Assembly: GCA_026182355.1 (NCBI GenBank)
Contig: JAPFBL010000001.1
Location: forward strand, 62,001 to 126,000
Direction of reading: 5' to 3'
DNA: 64,000 nucleotides
Origin: Hermatobates lingyangjiaoensis
Taxonomy: Eukaryota > Arthropoda > Insecta > Hemiptera > Hermatobatidae
Shown: piece after piece, positions 37,646 through 48,988 of the stretch
Layout of the letters: each line of letters opens with the position of its first letter
Numbering within the stretch: the stretch's first letter is position 1
The notes under the pieces: model-generated
Told to the model about the DNA's origin: nothing
The model's input: only the letters and a program-made list of their open reading frames with translations
Database searches by the model: none
Program-made: the position numbers and the translations under genes

Positions 37646-37764
37646 GATTAGTCAAGGAGGAAGTGTGCCGTTGCCACGGAGGTCTGGATAAACTTTTTGT
37701 TTTTGATATTGGAGGTAACTTGATTGCTTCCGATGAGGCATCGTGAAACTCAACTTGACGTAAA
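37646..37764 (-). CDS. ARMC2: ARMC2 coding exon 3
   Basis: A 119-nt exon too short to appear as a long open frame. It reads LRQVEFHDASSEAIKLPPI, followed by a Ser/Pro/Arg-rich stretch ending SSLTN. The acceptor is TTTCAG at 37765, and the donor is C/GTGAGA at 37645, close to consensus. It enters in phase 2 (CA+T gives His) and leaves in phase 1 (C+TT gives Leu), so it exactly repairs the phase mismatch that would exist if exon 2 were joined straight to exon 4. That fit, plus one open frame out of three, is the main support; sequence conservation here is low, as expected for the linker. Confidence 0.8.
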
Positions 37765-37769
37765 CTGAA

Positions 37770-40579
37770 ATAAAGGAAGTAAATAATTTATTTAAACAAA
37801 AAGTACAATATTCATAATAATGCAATTTAAAATATATATTGTTGTACCTTTTACAAAGAAATTTATTATGAATTTAAGAAATTCATTTATACTAATAATA
37901 CTAATTTTATTTGTAATGAATTAAGACTGCAATGTCATTGTACTTCTACCAGCCTGAAAGATACTCTCATAAATGAAAATGATTTCATAACATTTGTAGA
38001 GAATGTTTGTGTTGCTATTTTGAGAGAAAACAACAGATATCAAGAAGTGAAGAGGAAATAATACAGTTTTTTTTTAAAAGGAAATCTTTACCAATACTGT
38101 TATTCTGTCTTTGATAGATAAATATAAAACGTTATATAAATGTTAACAAAATAATGCTAAGCGTATCAGTACAAAAAGTTTGAAAGTAGTAACTCATGTA
38201 GATAATTAACGGCTTTGCCTAAATGAATAAAGAGAAGGTGTCACTCATTTTTAGAATGTGCGTTCATTTTTATGGGTTCATGTGTTAGTGGGGAATGAAG
38301 CAGCATTAGTCTTTTCATATGTGTATGCTTAGTTTGATAACAAGTTAATTCAGCTAATAATTCATTCATGTTTTTATAACCTATTTCTATCAGTTAAATT
38401 CATGTAAACCTGATTATCTTCTGGAGAACAGCTTTAATGATTTCAATAAGAACAATTCTTTTCAAAAACTCTAAAGGTGGTAAGACAGTCATATCACACC
38501 ATATTACATATTAGGTTAAATTATATCTCTGGAATGAACATCAACTTATATAAATAATTTTTTTTGTAGATTAAATATAGTCACAAGTTTGACTTATATA
38601 TATCACTAATGTATTAATTAATTAAGTAACGAATTATGATTGAGAAATCATGAAGGTATATGATTGCTGATATGTTAATTCTCATAATATAGAATTGCTA
38701 AAAGTAAATAGCACAGGCTTTATCTGTATGCATGTAATAAGAAAAATTAATAATTTTGTTTAGTTTACGTTATACATTTAAACTGGTTTATTCAGTTATA
38801 AACTGTTTGTTTTATTGCTAACATTTGTTTTATTGACGTATTTATATATTATTGCTTTAATTAAAATACAAATTAATTAATGTTTTTGCAGCTATTTGTC
38901 TGAACCTTTTGTTATTGAAATGATTTGAGTTATTTTAAAGTTACAGAAATACTAAGAAAATAACGTGAAAATACCTTTCACGCTCATAATTAAACTTTTA
39001 CAGCTTTTTGCAAAAAAGATACAATTTTATCTCTGACTACGTGAGCATATTTTTCAATAACTGACTGGGTTATGAATCTCTACTGGGAAAACTTGTCAAA
39101 GGGGTTAAATGACGCTTTCAGTTATGCATTGTCAATTATTCTCATAGTTATGGGCCATCACTTTGAGACCCACGGGGATAATTTTCTGTCATACTTGTGG
39201 GCAACTTCACCTCTGGTATTTATAATAAAATATTATGTCAAAACCAGAATCAAATCCCAAAGGGATATTTGTTTTCTAATTAACTACTTTGTAGCATGCT
39301 TTTTCAAACAAATTAACATTAATCTATGTTGATAAGTTTGAATTGAAGGTGATATATTCTTTGTCAAAAATAATCAAAAGTATTAATAATAGCTTTATTA
39401 TTTACCACAAAAAAAAACTTAGTTTGCTCCAAATAAATAACTCTTTTAATAGTTTATCTAGATAATATATATAAAAGACCTTCAGAACACACAATAATTT
39501 TGTTAAATCTTATGAAACTTATAATTACGAAACCATTTACTTTAATAAACCTAATTTATTACAAATTCTAATTTTTTCAATGAAATACTGAGAAATAACT
39601 ATTAATGCTACAAATTCACAAGTTTTTACTTGTTATTATAAATACTCTATAATAAAATGCATAAATGAGTGATAGTAACTTCAAGTATGTTAGGTTTGAA
39701 TAATGTGATCAAATTTGTATTTCAACGGAAAGGAATTAGAATCTGAGTAATTAGGTAAGAGCTGAGATAGACTAGACAATACACCTAATTGATGCTGCAA
39801 TAGTGCCTATTTATAGTGCAGATTCCCAAGCGATATGTCTCATTGGCGCTAAACAAACTAAAAATGTTTTTTATCTCCTTAAATTATTCTAATGCAAACA
39901 GTATTACTCTTTAAAATGGAATTAATTCACAATAATGGCGATACAATTTTGAAGTTTTTAATTTTGTCTTAGGCGTGCTTGTTTGAAATGAAATAAATAT
40001 ATCATAAAAGAATAAAAAAGATAAAATTGTGTAAGAAAAAAAAACTCACCATACTTAGAACTCTGATGAGTAAATAAATATGGGCAAATTAATGGGATTT
40101 TGACAAAACGCATTTAACCTCATTCGGCAATGATTAAAATCTAAATAAAAAAAAAAGAATGAGAGAATTCTATGAAGTGCAGTTTTTTTATCATGCTACT
40201 TTGTCATGAAACACAGCTAAGGCCATTTCGTTTAATTTTTGAAATATGGCAGGAATAAAAAATCGCGATCTTTAGAAAGCACGTCTTGAACTGATTGCGT
40301 TAAGCCTCTCATGTGAACCCACACTTAGCTATGGAACTGGTCCTCTGTAGTATGAGTCTTTAGTGCGTCTTCGGCTATCTTTGGGGAACTTAAAAAATAA
40401 CTTGTAGGTTAAAAGGTGGTTATGATGAAGATCATAATGTAAATCATAGATATCACAAAGTGTGTTCACGAAATTGTATATATCTACAGTAATTTAGTAG
40501 TTGAGATTATAGAGTAAACCAGGAAGCCATAAAGTAGGTATTTGATAAATTTCGTAGTACAGCAAAACATATTGGTAAG
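37770..40579. other. ARMC2 intron 2, no gene seen
   Basis: AT-rich. The open frame at 39072-39332 shows no family resemblance and no splice support. Confidence 0.45.
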
Positions 40580-40581
40580 TT

Positions 40582-41163
40582 AAATATTTTTTTTTATTTA
40601 TTTACAGTTGATAAATGCATCGCCTACCAGGGCATTAGCACTGTTTGGTTTTGTTCGATTCTCTTGTTTCTTATATTTCGTTGTATAGCTTTATTTACTT
40701 TATGAATAATGTCACTTCATTGGAATATTTATTATGAGGAGCTAGTGCTATTATCAACTTTGATGGTATGCCCACAGACATCCTTTCTTCCTCTAATTGT
40801 GGGCATTCTTCAATTAAATGGGTCACCGTCAACACATCTTTACATTTTGGGCATGAGGGTCTTTGTTCTACACGTAGAGGTTTGTGACCTATACGTAGGC
40901 GGTTTAATATTACATTCGTTTCTCGATTTCCCATTCCAGTGTTCATTGTTGTCCCAATTGATCCTATTATTTTCCGAAGTTGAGTGGTTTCTTCATTCCA
41001 TTCGGTTTTCCACCCTGTTCATATTGCTTTTATAATGTTCTTTCTGATGTCTTTCGGCCTCACAGCTATTATATTTACAGTTTCTCTGTTTGTTGCTTCC
41101 TTTACTGTTCTGTTTGCTTTATCATTTCTTTCAATACCCACATGGCAAGGTGAATATTCACTT
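40582..41163 (-). pseudogene. Non-LTR retrotransposon 3' end, RNase H and C-terminal Cys motif
   Basis: Minus strand. The 5' end reads SEYSPCHVGIERNDKANRTV, the end of an RNase H domain (PxHVGIxxNxxAD). After an in-frame TGA at 41021-41019 it continues EWNEETTQLRKIIGS, then ILNRLRIGHKPL, CPKCKDVLTVTHLIEECPQL: the LNRLRIGH...CxxC...TVxHxxxxC module typical of I/Jockey-type ORF2 C-termini. The stop is at 40695. A roughly 110-bp 3' end finishes AACTGTAAATAAATAAAAAA at about 40582. The element is strongly 5'-truncated. Confidence 0.85.
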
Positions 41164-41169
41164 TAAGCT

Positions 41170-42186
41170 AAGGCTAAAGTAAACATTAGTTACTGTTTAT
41201 TTCCTAGATACTAATCCATAATAAATTGGGTAGCTAGCATAATAAACCGATGAACAGAATTCTAAAAAACATGTTTTTTTGGGTTGAGGACAATTATAAT
41301 TCTTATAAATGACAGAATTTTTGTTGCAGATAATCAGTTAAAACAAATTTGAGATGTATACTATATGAAAACATTATTACTTTAATCCGGAAAATAACTA
41401 AGACATTTAAACTGAAGTATACAAACCAGAATAATTTCTCCATCATATTAGCTTTTAAATATTTTAATAAAGATGATATTAATGTTATTAATATGGGAAT
41501 AGGTTGTAATTTATAGCGTCTAACCTATAAAATCAAGCAAATCAGTTTTGGAATATTTTTTTTCATCACTTTTAAACAATAAAGACAGCACAGTTTTATT
41601 CCAAATTAAATTTCTATTAGTTTAGTTTTGGGTTTTTGTTGACGCATTAACATTGAAAAAAATTTATATTTAACGAACCTGAAGGAAGTATAAGAAAGAA
41701 AAAATACAATGCAAAGACTGCTATGATTACCTATCTACTTATGATTTAATCAGTTGAATTTGTTCTTGTTTATAATAATATGTTTTGAGTATGTCCCCAA
41801 ATGATTTTTTTAAGTCTTTTAATTTATGTTGACAGAAGGTATTTTGAATAAATTGGAACTCAGTAATGGCGAGGAATGAGAAAAACATAGGGACTTTTTC
41901 AGAGTAACCTCTGCATTATTAGGTTTACAGTAGACCCCCCATTAGTCTCTCAGTGAATGCTAAACACCAAGGGCCAGATAAAATATTTAAATAGCGAAGA
42001 GGAATTCAAATCCGCTTGTTTAACATCTGTATTTAAATAAGACAAAATTATGTGTATGAAAAAAACATCTAATTTATTTAGGTAGAGAATAGTGGAATTA
42101 CTATATATTCATCTAAGAAGAAACCTTATGAATGTATAAGAAAAGACAACATGTTTTGATTAAAACGAAATGAATAAGGAGGTTAC
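41170..42186. other. ARMC2 intron 2, 5' part, no gene seen
   Basis: AT-rich, nothing recognised. Confidence 0.45.
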
Positions 42187-42379
42187 TGAGACCTAAAAGA
42201 ACTGGGAGGCCTAGAAGTGGTGGACCGGTGGGTGCCAAAAAGACGCCGGCTGTTATCTCTAGGAGTGAATGGTCTCTTGGTGTCGACGAGACGGGCTGAC
42301 ATTTCACAGCGGGCCTCGCTCACTATTTCTGCACTGGTTTTAACTCTGTAGACACTGCCCCCATTGAGCCGCTCCATTC
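42187..42379 (-). CDS. ARMC2: ARMC2 coding exon 2, conserved N-terminal segment
   Basis: The exon covers about residues 17-80. It contains KTSAEIVSEAR, then TKRPFTPRD, RRLFGTHRS and RPPSSF. This string, with the same order and spacing, is the hallmark of the ARMC2 N-terminus in animals (human has TSAEIISEAR, RPFTP, RKLFG, RPPSSF). The acceptor is TTTTAG at 42380-42385 and the donor is CA/GTAACC at 42186. It enters in phase 1 and leaves in phase 2. A donor 8 nt earlier (AG/GTCTCA) would also keep phase 2 but is weaker. This exon gives the gene its identity. Confidence 0.92.
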
Positions 42380-42988
42380 CTAAAACAGTCAGGTAACTCT
42401 TACCTCAAGTTAACATTAGAATGCACCTATAAAGCTGGGCTTCACACTTGTGTGTCAAACCAAACATAACTGGAATAGAATAATTTCCGCAACATTCATA
42501 TGTTTCAAAAGTATAATGACAACCAAACGATAAACTTATATTTTATCATAAGTTATAATTTGATGTTGTATATGTAAATTGGTTGTATATGTTACAATAA
42601 ATGGGAATAAATAAATAAATAAATAAAAAAAATTGATGTTTCTATAGGACATACAGTTCTCTAAACTTCATCTGAGAGGGTTTCAATAAAACCAAATAGT
42701 TTCTAGAAACTGGAAATGTTTACTCTAGCTTACATGAGTTCATATTTAGTAACAGTTACAGCATTTATACTTCCATTAAATTAATTAATTACTAATATTT
42801 CCACTTAATTTTTACATAAACAAATCATTTAACAAATTTTAAATCTTTAAAAAATGGATTATTTAAAGTAATTGTTTTTGGTGTTAAAACAACGAATAAA
42901 TCAATAAATATAGAATAATTAATCATTTTTACAAAAGTGATAGACACAAAAGTATCTTTCGCCAACCTGCCTCCGGCCATCTGCTCAC

Positions 42989-43037
42989 CTTGTCTTATGA
43001 CGCATTCATGGGTGACATTTTCTTTATTTGACACCAT
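42989..43037 (-). CDS. ARMC2: ARMC2 coding exon 1 (start codon exon)
   Basis: This short exon encodes MVSNKENVTHECVIRQ plus the first base of a glycine codon. The ATG is at 43037-43035. The donor is AAG/GTGAGC at 42988, a strong consensus. It ends in phase 1 and the next exon begins with GA, making GGA, which leads directly into MERLNGG. The peptide itself is not conserved enough to recognise, so this exon rests on the splice site and the phase match. An alternative is that translation starts at the ATG at 42377 in exon 2. Reading on past the donor gives an unrelated open frame, which is intron read-through. Confidence 0.6.
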
Positions 43038-43229
43038 GGTAAAACACAGAACTTTCAGTAATTCCTTTAAATACCGTTGTTCCTCAATTACATTAACCCA
43101 TTACACTTCCCTCAATACTTAGATGCTGATATAACTCCGCAAAATAATTCTAACACTACCTCAGTTCATATCAAACCAACAAACTTCCAAATATATCTCC
43201 ATTACAAAAGTTTCCATCCACTGCGTATG

Positions 43230-44500
43230 AAAAAATGTGAAGTGGCCTACACTCAACTTTTCTATGAGTAAACATAATATTAAACTCGTTGACTACCAAC
43301 TGATGTATTATGTTGTTCACATTTAAATCTAATATATAATATTTTATATGAAATATGTATTAAATGTATTGTTTGCAATTAGATGGAATTATTTCATTAA
43401 AGATAATAATTGTGAAATCAGTATTGAATATGTCATCTTACTAAAACTATTCAAGAGGGGCCTTGAAGCTCTATGGACTCATACGCTCCACAGATGTTAG
43501 ACTGTAATACTGTCTAACAAAACTAATTCAGTTATTTATAGTCAATGGGTTAGTTCCACTGAGGTTAGTAATATTAGAATTAGTAGTAATACTGTCCGTC
43601 ATACCTCGTAAAGTCTCAGAAAAGCTCGACCGGTTTCGGGTCCGTCCGGATCTCATCTTCAAGAGCAACTGAAGACGATGAGTTGCTCTTGAAGATGGGA
43701 TCCGGACGGACCCGAAACCGGTCTGGCTTTTCTGAGACTTTACGAGGTATGACGGACAGTATTACTACTAATTCTAATAATCCTGTTATGTTGTAACTAA
43801 ATACAACTTCAGATTTTAATTTCATTAATAACATGCATAAATGTAGATATAAAATTATCCCTCTATTCTACAGTTTTAGGCATGATTTGACAGCCAACTT
43901 TATCAATTCTGAGATTATAGACTGGAAAACAAGTCCAGGGTTTCTATCTCTTCTATACAAAAGTTTCCATTCTTCTTTGATGTCAAATACAGCTTCTATT
44001 CATATATTCTGTATATGTTTTGCATTTCTGCATATATTTTTAAATTCTCCCTTTGAAGATATAGCATTCTTTCCAAATCAAAGTACATTAGAATGTTTTT
44101 TAATATAAATCATGATGTGATTCATAAAGATAATGTGATTCATGAACACAAAAAAACGTAAATCTAATATTGATTCTTGTTCAAGGATGCAACATACGGT
44201 TTGATTATGCATTTTGATAGACAAATCTGATGTTGATTTTTTATACCTAAGAATTTATTTTCCCTTCACTTCATATTATGTCATTAAATCATTTCAAATT
44301 TTTTTACCACAAACCTCTAAATATCAATTTATTTTAGTTGATTTACTTAAAAAAATTTAAGTCAATATAAATGAAGTACATAAACATAATCAAATCTGAC
44401 CAGTATAGCAGGTGATTCATTAGTTCAAGATGAGTATTGAGCTTTTAGAACTTTTTTGACCTTTGCGGTAATTAAAAAATCAGGAATTCTTTTTTATAAT
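43230..44500 (+). repeat. Dispersed repeat family A, long copy carrying two foldbacks
   Basis: Starts GTGAAGTGGCCTACACTCAA and reaches CAGTATAGCAGGTGATTCAT and CTTTGCGGTAATTAAAAAAT (about 44400-44480), which match 7881-7970 of the longest copy. The foldback at 43573-43779 is inserted inside it, and the one at 44517 begins at or after its end. Confidence 0.55.
43573..43779. repeat. Foldback element, twin of 33072
   Basis: The arms start TTAGAATTAGTAGTAATACT and are nearly identical to those at 33072-33278, with the same CTTGAAGATGGGATCCGGAC ... CCCGAAACC core. The loop differs (ACTGAAGACGATGAGTT). To the left is GTTAGTTCCACTGAGGTTAG, the inverse of the sequence right of the twin. Confidence 0.92.
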
Positions 44501-44516
44501 GTGCTAATCTTCCTAG

Positions 44517-44880
44517 AAAGATGTTCTTTTTGCCTAATAATTTTCTTGTAATCCACTTGTAATCTACCTAATGTCGTAACGAGAATAGGAAAACAACCTT
44601 GAAGAAAACTATTGAAACAGTTATATTAGACACTACACAAAATAGTGTGCACAACAGACACTGTGATTTTTTATAATATACCAGTGGATTATAAGAAAAT
44701 TATTAGGCAAAAAGAACATCTTTCGAAGAAGATAATTAATGCTGAAGTCACTGTGCTTTTTAATAATACATGTTTAAAAGAAGACTTGCTGCCAGTATAC
44801 ACCTTTTTTGTAGTGTCTAATACAGTTGTTTCTATAGTTTTCTTCAGGGTTGTTTCACTATTGTTTTCCTATAAATTTTC
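44517..44880. repeat. Two interleaved inverted repeats of Penelope origin
   Basis: Pair 1: 44517-44557 and 44683-44723 (AAAGATGTTCTTTTTGCCTA and inverse). Pair 2: about 44582-44638 and 44809-44879 (GAGAATAGGAAAACAACCTT and inverse, with an indel). The arms are in the order 1, 2, 1', 2', so they cannot all pair at once. Pair 2 carries CTGAAGAAAACTATAGAAAC on the minus strand at about 44836-44855, a CTGAAGA - stem - GAAAC pattern. Confidence 0.75.
44697..44800 (+). pseudogene. Penelope-like ORF, N-terminal fragment
   Basis: Plus-strand reading HLSKKIINAEVTVLFNNTCL then KEDLLPVYT. Same motif as at 18112, 36495 and 48682. Here it is followed by TTTTTTG instead of (TA)n. Confidence 0.6.
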
Positions 44881-44960
44881 CTATCTCTAAACAAAAATCC
44901 TGATTAGAGAACATACCTATACTATCAAACGGTCAATATATTATTGAATCTGTTATATAT

Positions 44961-44962
44961 AT

Positions 44963-45036
<74 letters not shown>

Positions 45037-45039
45037 GTG
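44961..45039. repeat. (GT)n microsatellite
   Basis: About 37 GT units with one TT interruption, preceded by a short TA run. Confidence 0.95.
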
Positions 45040-45988
45040 ATAAACGAAATGCGTTTCAAAAGGACTAATTGCACTTAAAATAAACTGTGACACAAAAAAA
45101 AGACTCATATTTCAATATTCTACAACCATAATGGTTTAATTTATTTAATTAAATAATAATAAATAAATATTTAATTAAATACATAAATATTGTAGACATT
45201 TTCTCAAATTCTTCTTTTTGTTTGTTTTTTTAAAAATTTCTTTTAGGTTTTTATACGCTATTGTAAATACTAAATTTTGCGTAAGTTTATCTTATTTAAT
45301 GAAATGGATCGAAGACCCTTAAAATATTTTGTCTATAACATTTGTCGATTTTGATCAGAATTAGTAAGATCTATTTTAAAAACTTTATTATAAATAATTT
45401 AAGAAAATAAATAAATATATTAGGGCTGATTAAGTACATGATATTAAACCAGATTTATAAGGATGTCTGAAAAGAGAATGAGGAACAGTGAAGAGGGAGA
45501 ATAACTTGACGTGTATGTTGCGGCCTTCCTGTCATCCTCTCATAGGGATTTACATTTTAACCATTTGTATTCAACCGTTTCTTCTGATCAAAGGTCTAAT
45601 TTTTTCAGTAAACTTAATATGAACAAGGTCGGGTTGTCATTATGCCTTTGGCCCTTTTTCCAAATAGAAATGACATATCTAGTTATATTTACTTTGTTTC
45701 CAGTCAAATATGTGGTCAGGAAACAGAGATATACGTCAGTTGAACTCTTTTACCAAACAAAATGGTAAAGACCACTGTGACCTGATGTTTTACAGGTTCA
45801 AATATTTAATATCTTCAATATTTCTCTCAGTTTCTTCTATATGACTTCCACTCCTATTCACTTTTAATTCTCTCTTATTTAAAAAAAAAAAATACTTGAA
45901 ATATTATGAGTTTATTCTTTTATATATATTTAGCGCATAAATTTATTTACATAAATATATATGACAATAAATTATAATAAAAAATAAA

Positions 45989-46395
45989 ATCTGGAGTGGC
46001 CTACACTCAACTTTACTATAAGTAAGGTTAATATCAAACTTCTTATATGTAATATATAATGTCTCATTTAATATGAATATATTTTTCGTTTATTCCATTT
46101 GTGAGGTCAAAGATAATGCCAAAATTTTAAAACTGTAGCGTTAGCAGCTTGGGAGAAAAAAATGTTTTCTAAAAACTGGTTTTTGGCAAAAAAAGTGACT
46201 TTCCCGTCATGCATAATTCTTCTCAAACAATAGGGATCATCTAAACTATGGGGCTTTTGTGTAAAATATCAACTTGATCCATCAAAGATTCTAGGTTGCA
46301 GTGTGGTAACAAGCAATGCTAATTTTGTGGTTATAAATGCAGAGCTGCTCTAACCGAATAGGCAGAGATCATGCAACAGCTTTTTGCCTTACTAT
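45989..46395 (+). repeat. Dispersed repeat family A, internally deleted copy
   Basis: TCTGGAGTGGCCTACACTCA at the start, then a jump at about 46075 to the 3' half (TTTTGGCAAAAAAAGTGACT, CCCGTCATGCATAATTCTTC, AATATCAACTTGATCCATCA). Confidence 0.75.
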
Positions 46396-46890
46396 AAGTA
46401 AAAATTCGATTTCAAGATTTTGATGGAATTAAGTGTTTTGACGCCCTCAAAAGTCGTTTTATGATGGTTTTTATAAAATGATTATGTCTGTGTGAGTATG
46501 TATCCAAAAGTTTTTGTTGATATCTTTTACTAAAAAATGGGCCTCATAGCGTAGTATATTAGCGTAGTATAGTTTGTGAGCAATTATGCATGATAGCAAA
46601 GTCACTTTTTTTACCAAAATGTATTTTCAAACATTTTATTTTTTATAAGCTTCTAACTATAGAGTTTTCACATTTTTGTACTATCTTGGAAGCTATGAAT
46701 TCCAATCTGAAAAAAGTCTCAGATTTTTAAAACAACCGAAAATTTTTTTTCGTTAAGATGTAGAAATTTTGATTTGTGATTCAATTTGAAAGATTGTGAG
46801 GACAATAGAAGCCATACCGTTTCATACATCAAAATAAAATTATACTTAAAAATAGAGCATTCCGTGGGAAACGAGTTAATGTAATTATTT
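46385..46890 (-). repeat. Dispersed repeat family A, inverted 3' half
   Basis: From ACTATAAGTAAAAATTCGAT, the complement of the family 3' end, through CAATTATGCATGATAGCAAA to CCATACCGTTTCATACATCA. It lies head to head with the preceding copy. Confidence 0.7.
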
Positions 46891-47272
46891 TCAAAATGTG
46901 TTTATCTGTAAAACACAGATTTTGATTCTGCAAACCTTTTAAAAGAGAGAAAATGGCATCACCATCAATAAAAACTACAATTAAAAATAACAAAATATTA
47001 CAAAAGGAGCTCTTTTTAGGCTTTTGTATTACTTTTTTATCAATAAAGTAAATAATTTAATTTATATAGCTTATATTGTAATAATTACATACAATAACAC
47101 ATAAAAAAATCTTAAAATTACATATAAAGTAGTATTAATTATTAAATATGTTTATGCTTAAGATAATATACAAATTATTGTTAAATAATTCATATTATTT
47201 TATTTGATAATTCGTATTAATTGTTTATTATTGTTAAATCTGTTCGTATGGTATATGATATATTAATGTATA

Positions 47273-47447
47273 TGACTAAACCACAATAAGAAATGGGAAA
47301 ACAAGACTAAGATCTTTCAACCGTAACAAGCGGTCTTCGTCAGAGTCAAAAACCCAACTCAGTTGGGTTTTTGACTCTGACGAAGACCGCTTGTTACGGT
47401 TGAAAGATCTTAGTCTTGTTTTCCCATTTCTTATTGTGGTTTGGTCA
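47273..47447. repeat. Near-perfect 175-bp palindrome, foldback element
   Basis: Single-base centre at 47360 (AACCCAACTCAGTTGGGTT); arms of about 87 bp with about one mismatch. Each arm carries CTGACGAAGACCGCTTGTTA then CGGTTGAAAGATC, that is CTGACGA, a stem (ACCG...CGGT) and GAAA. To the right follows CATTGATTGTTGTTTCACGT, the sequence shared by this family. Confidence 0.93.
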
Positions 47448-48599
47448 TTGATTGTTGTTTCACGTGTTTATGTGAAATCTTTTTATTAATGTATATATGG
47501 ACGAATTGACACAATACACGTTAACATTGTATTGTTAAAATTGACAGTTAATATTTTAGTTTCAAAAAATGTCATATTAAAATTACTTGGGAGAAGAATG
47601 AACAATTTACTCACTGCAAGAACGAATTTTTTTTTTGTAAAAGTAATTTTCAAATTAAAAATAACAATCAAGCATGCATAACATATTTTTATTTCACGAG
47701 TTGCTTGTGACATCTTATTATACAAATAACTAATTAGGTGAAACGATTGCAGGAACTAAATAAAGTATATTCTCAGAAAGAACGCACGTAAATGAGATTT
47801 GAGAAACTCATTGCTATATTTCGAACCGTATGGTTATCAGTTAGAAACATAAAGAAGCGAGTCTAAAATATAGTAGGTATATCTAGGTAGGCAAAATATA
47901 GTAGGTAGTATAGTGAGTCTAAAGCGGTCCAAATATAGTAGTGAGATTCTCTGAAGTTGTATATATATATATTGAAAATGACTCAAACGCTATACCAGGA
48001 AATGCAGGGTGGAGAGACAGTCTTGCAGAGACCCTAGGATCTTGAGGAGGTATCGGAGGTCAAATAGAATTGTGTACCAATCTAAGCATTGACATAATGA
48101 TCAAGGCAAACATCATACTAACTAAACTAAACTATACTAAACCGTAAACGCAATCGCAAGGAACCAGATAAGGGCTCCCATAAGCTCGGGCTACTATGAG
48201 TCACACCACCATAGAGGTCATTTTCTTCCTTGCTTGGTTTTGGGTTTTCATTACTTATTTAATTAATAATGAATAAATAAATAAATTGACTGTTGATTGA
48301 TCCAATGTCTGACTAAATTTAAGTAACTAAAATTATTACCGTAAAAGTCATTACCCAATAAATATGCTCCTTCATATTTTCAAATTCACATAAATAACCA
48401 AAAAGAAAAATATAAACTTAAGTTTAAGTATTCACAATATGACAGAAGAATAAATCTAATTACTTTTAAATTGAAAGATCTAACCAAAAATTGGAAATCT
48501 TAAGCTATTTGGCACTCCGATACAATCACAATATGACTAATTTAATAAATGACACAATGAAGGTAGTCCGGAATTGTGTGTTTGACCGTCGTTTTAGAG

Positions 48600-48624
48600 G
48601 AAGGTCTGCTCCCAAAGTATACCA

Positions 48625-48656
<32 letters not shown>

Positions 48657-48706
48657 ATATATATTATATATATATATATATTGGTATACTTTGGGAGCAG
48701 ACCTTC
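48600..48706. repeat. Palindrome around (TA)n
   Basis: GAAGGTCTGCTCCCAAAGTA then TACCAATATAT on the left and its exact inverse on the right, joined by about 50 bp of TA. The arms code for the end of the Penelope N-terminal motif (EGLLPKYTNIY) in both directions. Confidence 0.9.
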
Positions 48707-48811
48707 TTTTAAACATACCTCATTAAAGATCTTGCCAACATTAAGTTTAGTATGTTTCCTACATACCTTTTCAAGGTTTCGAATGCTTCTTTTCCATCTT
48801 TGTGGTATCAT
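48682..48811 (-). pseudogene. Penelope-like ORF, N-terminal fragment
   Basis: Minus-strand ORF: MIPQRWKRSIRNLEKVCRKH, then TKLNVGKIFNEVCLKEGLLP and KYTNIYI, ending in (TA)n. This is the longest of the five N-terminal fragments, about 45 codons, with a basic helix before the motif. An inverted partner copy at 48863-48960 stops at IFNEV. Confidence 0.65.
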
Positions 48812-48953
48812 ATAAATTAACTCACCATATTTAAAGATAAAAAAATCGGTGAGTTAATTTATATGATACCACAAAGATGGAAAAGAAGCATTCGAAACCT
48901 TGAAAAGGTATGTAGGAAACATACTAAACTTAATATTGGCAAGATCTTTAATG

Positions 48954-48957
<4 letters not shown>
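48716..48957. repeat. Foldback element with coding arms
   Basis: The left arm starts TACCTCATTAAAGATCTTGC; the right arm is its inverse ending GATCTTTAATGAGGTA. The loop is about 15-20 bp around 48835-48848. The right arm runs straight into (TA)n of about 30 bp. The left arm continues into the palindrome at 48600, so two inverted repeats are chained. Confidence 0.92.
48863..48957 (+). pseudogene. Inverted partner of the N-terminal fragment
   Basis: MIPQRWKRSIRNLEKVCRKH, then TKLNIGKIFNEV, differing from the minus-strand copy by one residue (Ile for Val). Coding ends where (TA)n begins. Confidence 0.65.

Positions 48958-48988
<31 letters not shown>

Larger units (their letters stand above)
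6673..43037 (-). other. ARMC2: ARMC2 gene, nine coding exons, 3' part off the window
   Basis: Nine exons read on the minus strand join into 523 codons. Exon lengths from the 5' side are 49, 193, 119, 384, 182, 103, 173, 197 and 169 nt, and every junction keeps frame. All introns begin GT and end AG. The order of motifs follows animal ARMC2: TSAEIVSEAR, RPFTP, RPPSSF, an acidic/basic variable linker, then armadillo-type helices. Known role of the family: ARMC2 is needed for assembly of the sperm axoneme in mammals and acts in radial-spoke delivery in Chlamydomonas. The remaining armadillo repeats (roughly the last third of the human protein, from memory) are not found between 1 and 6672 and probably lie further left. 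Introns are 609 to 8121 bp and loaded with repeats. Promoter and any 5' noncoding exon were not identified. Confidence 0.9.

Noticed and set aside
39072..39332. Membrane-like 86-codon open frame
   Set aside because: Hydrophobic composition is expected from AT-rich DNA; no other evidence for a gene.
48491..48815. Several overlapping open frames rich in IYIYIY
   Set aside because: They are translations of (TA)n and of inverted Penelope arms; the only meaningful part is the short N-terminal motif.
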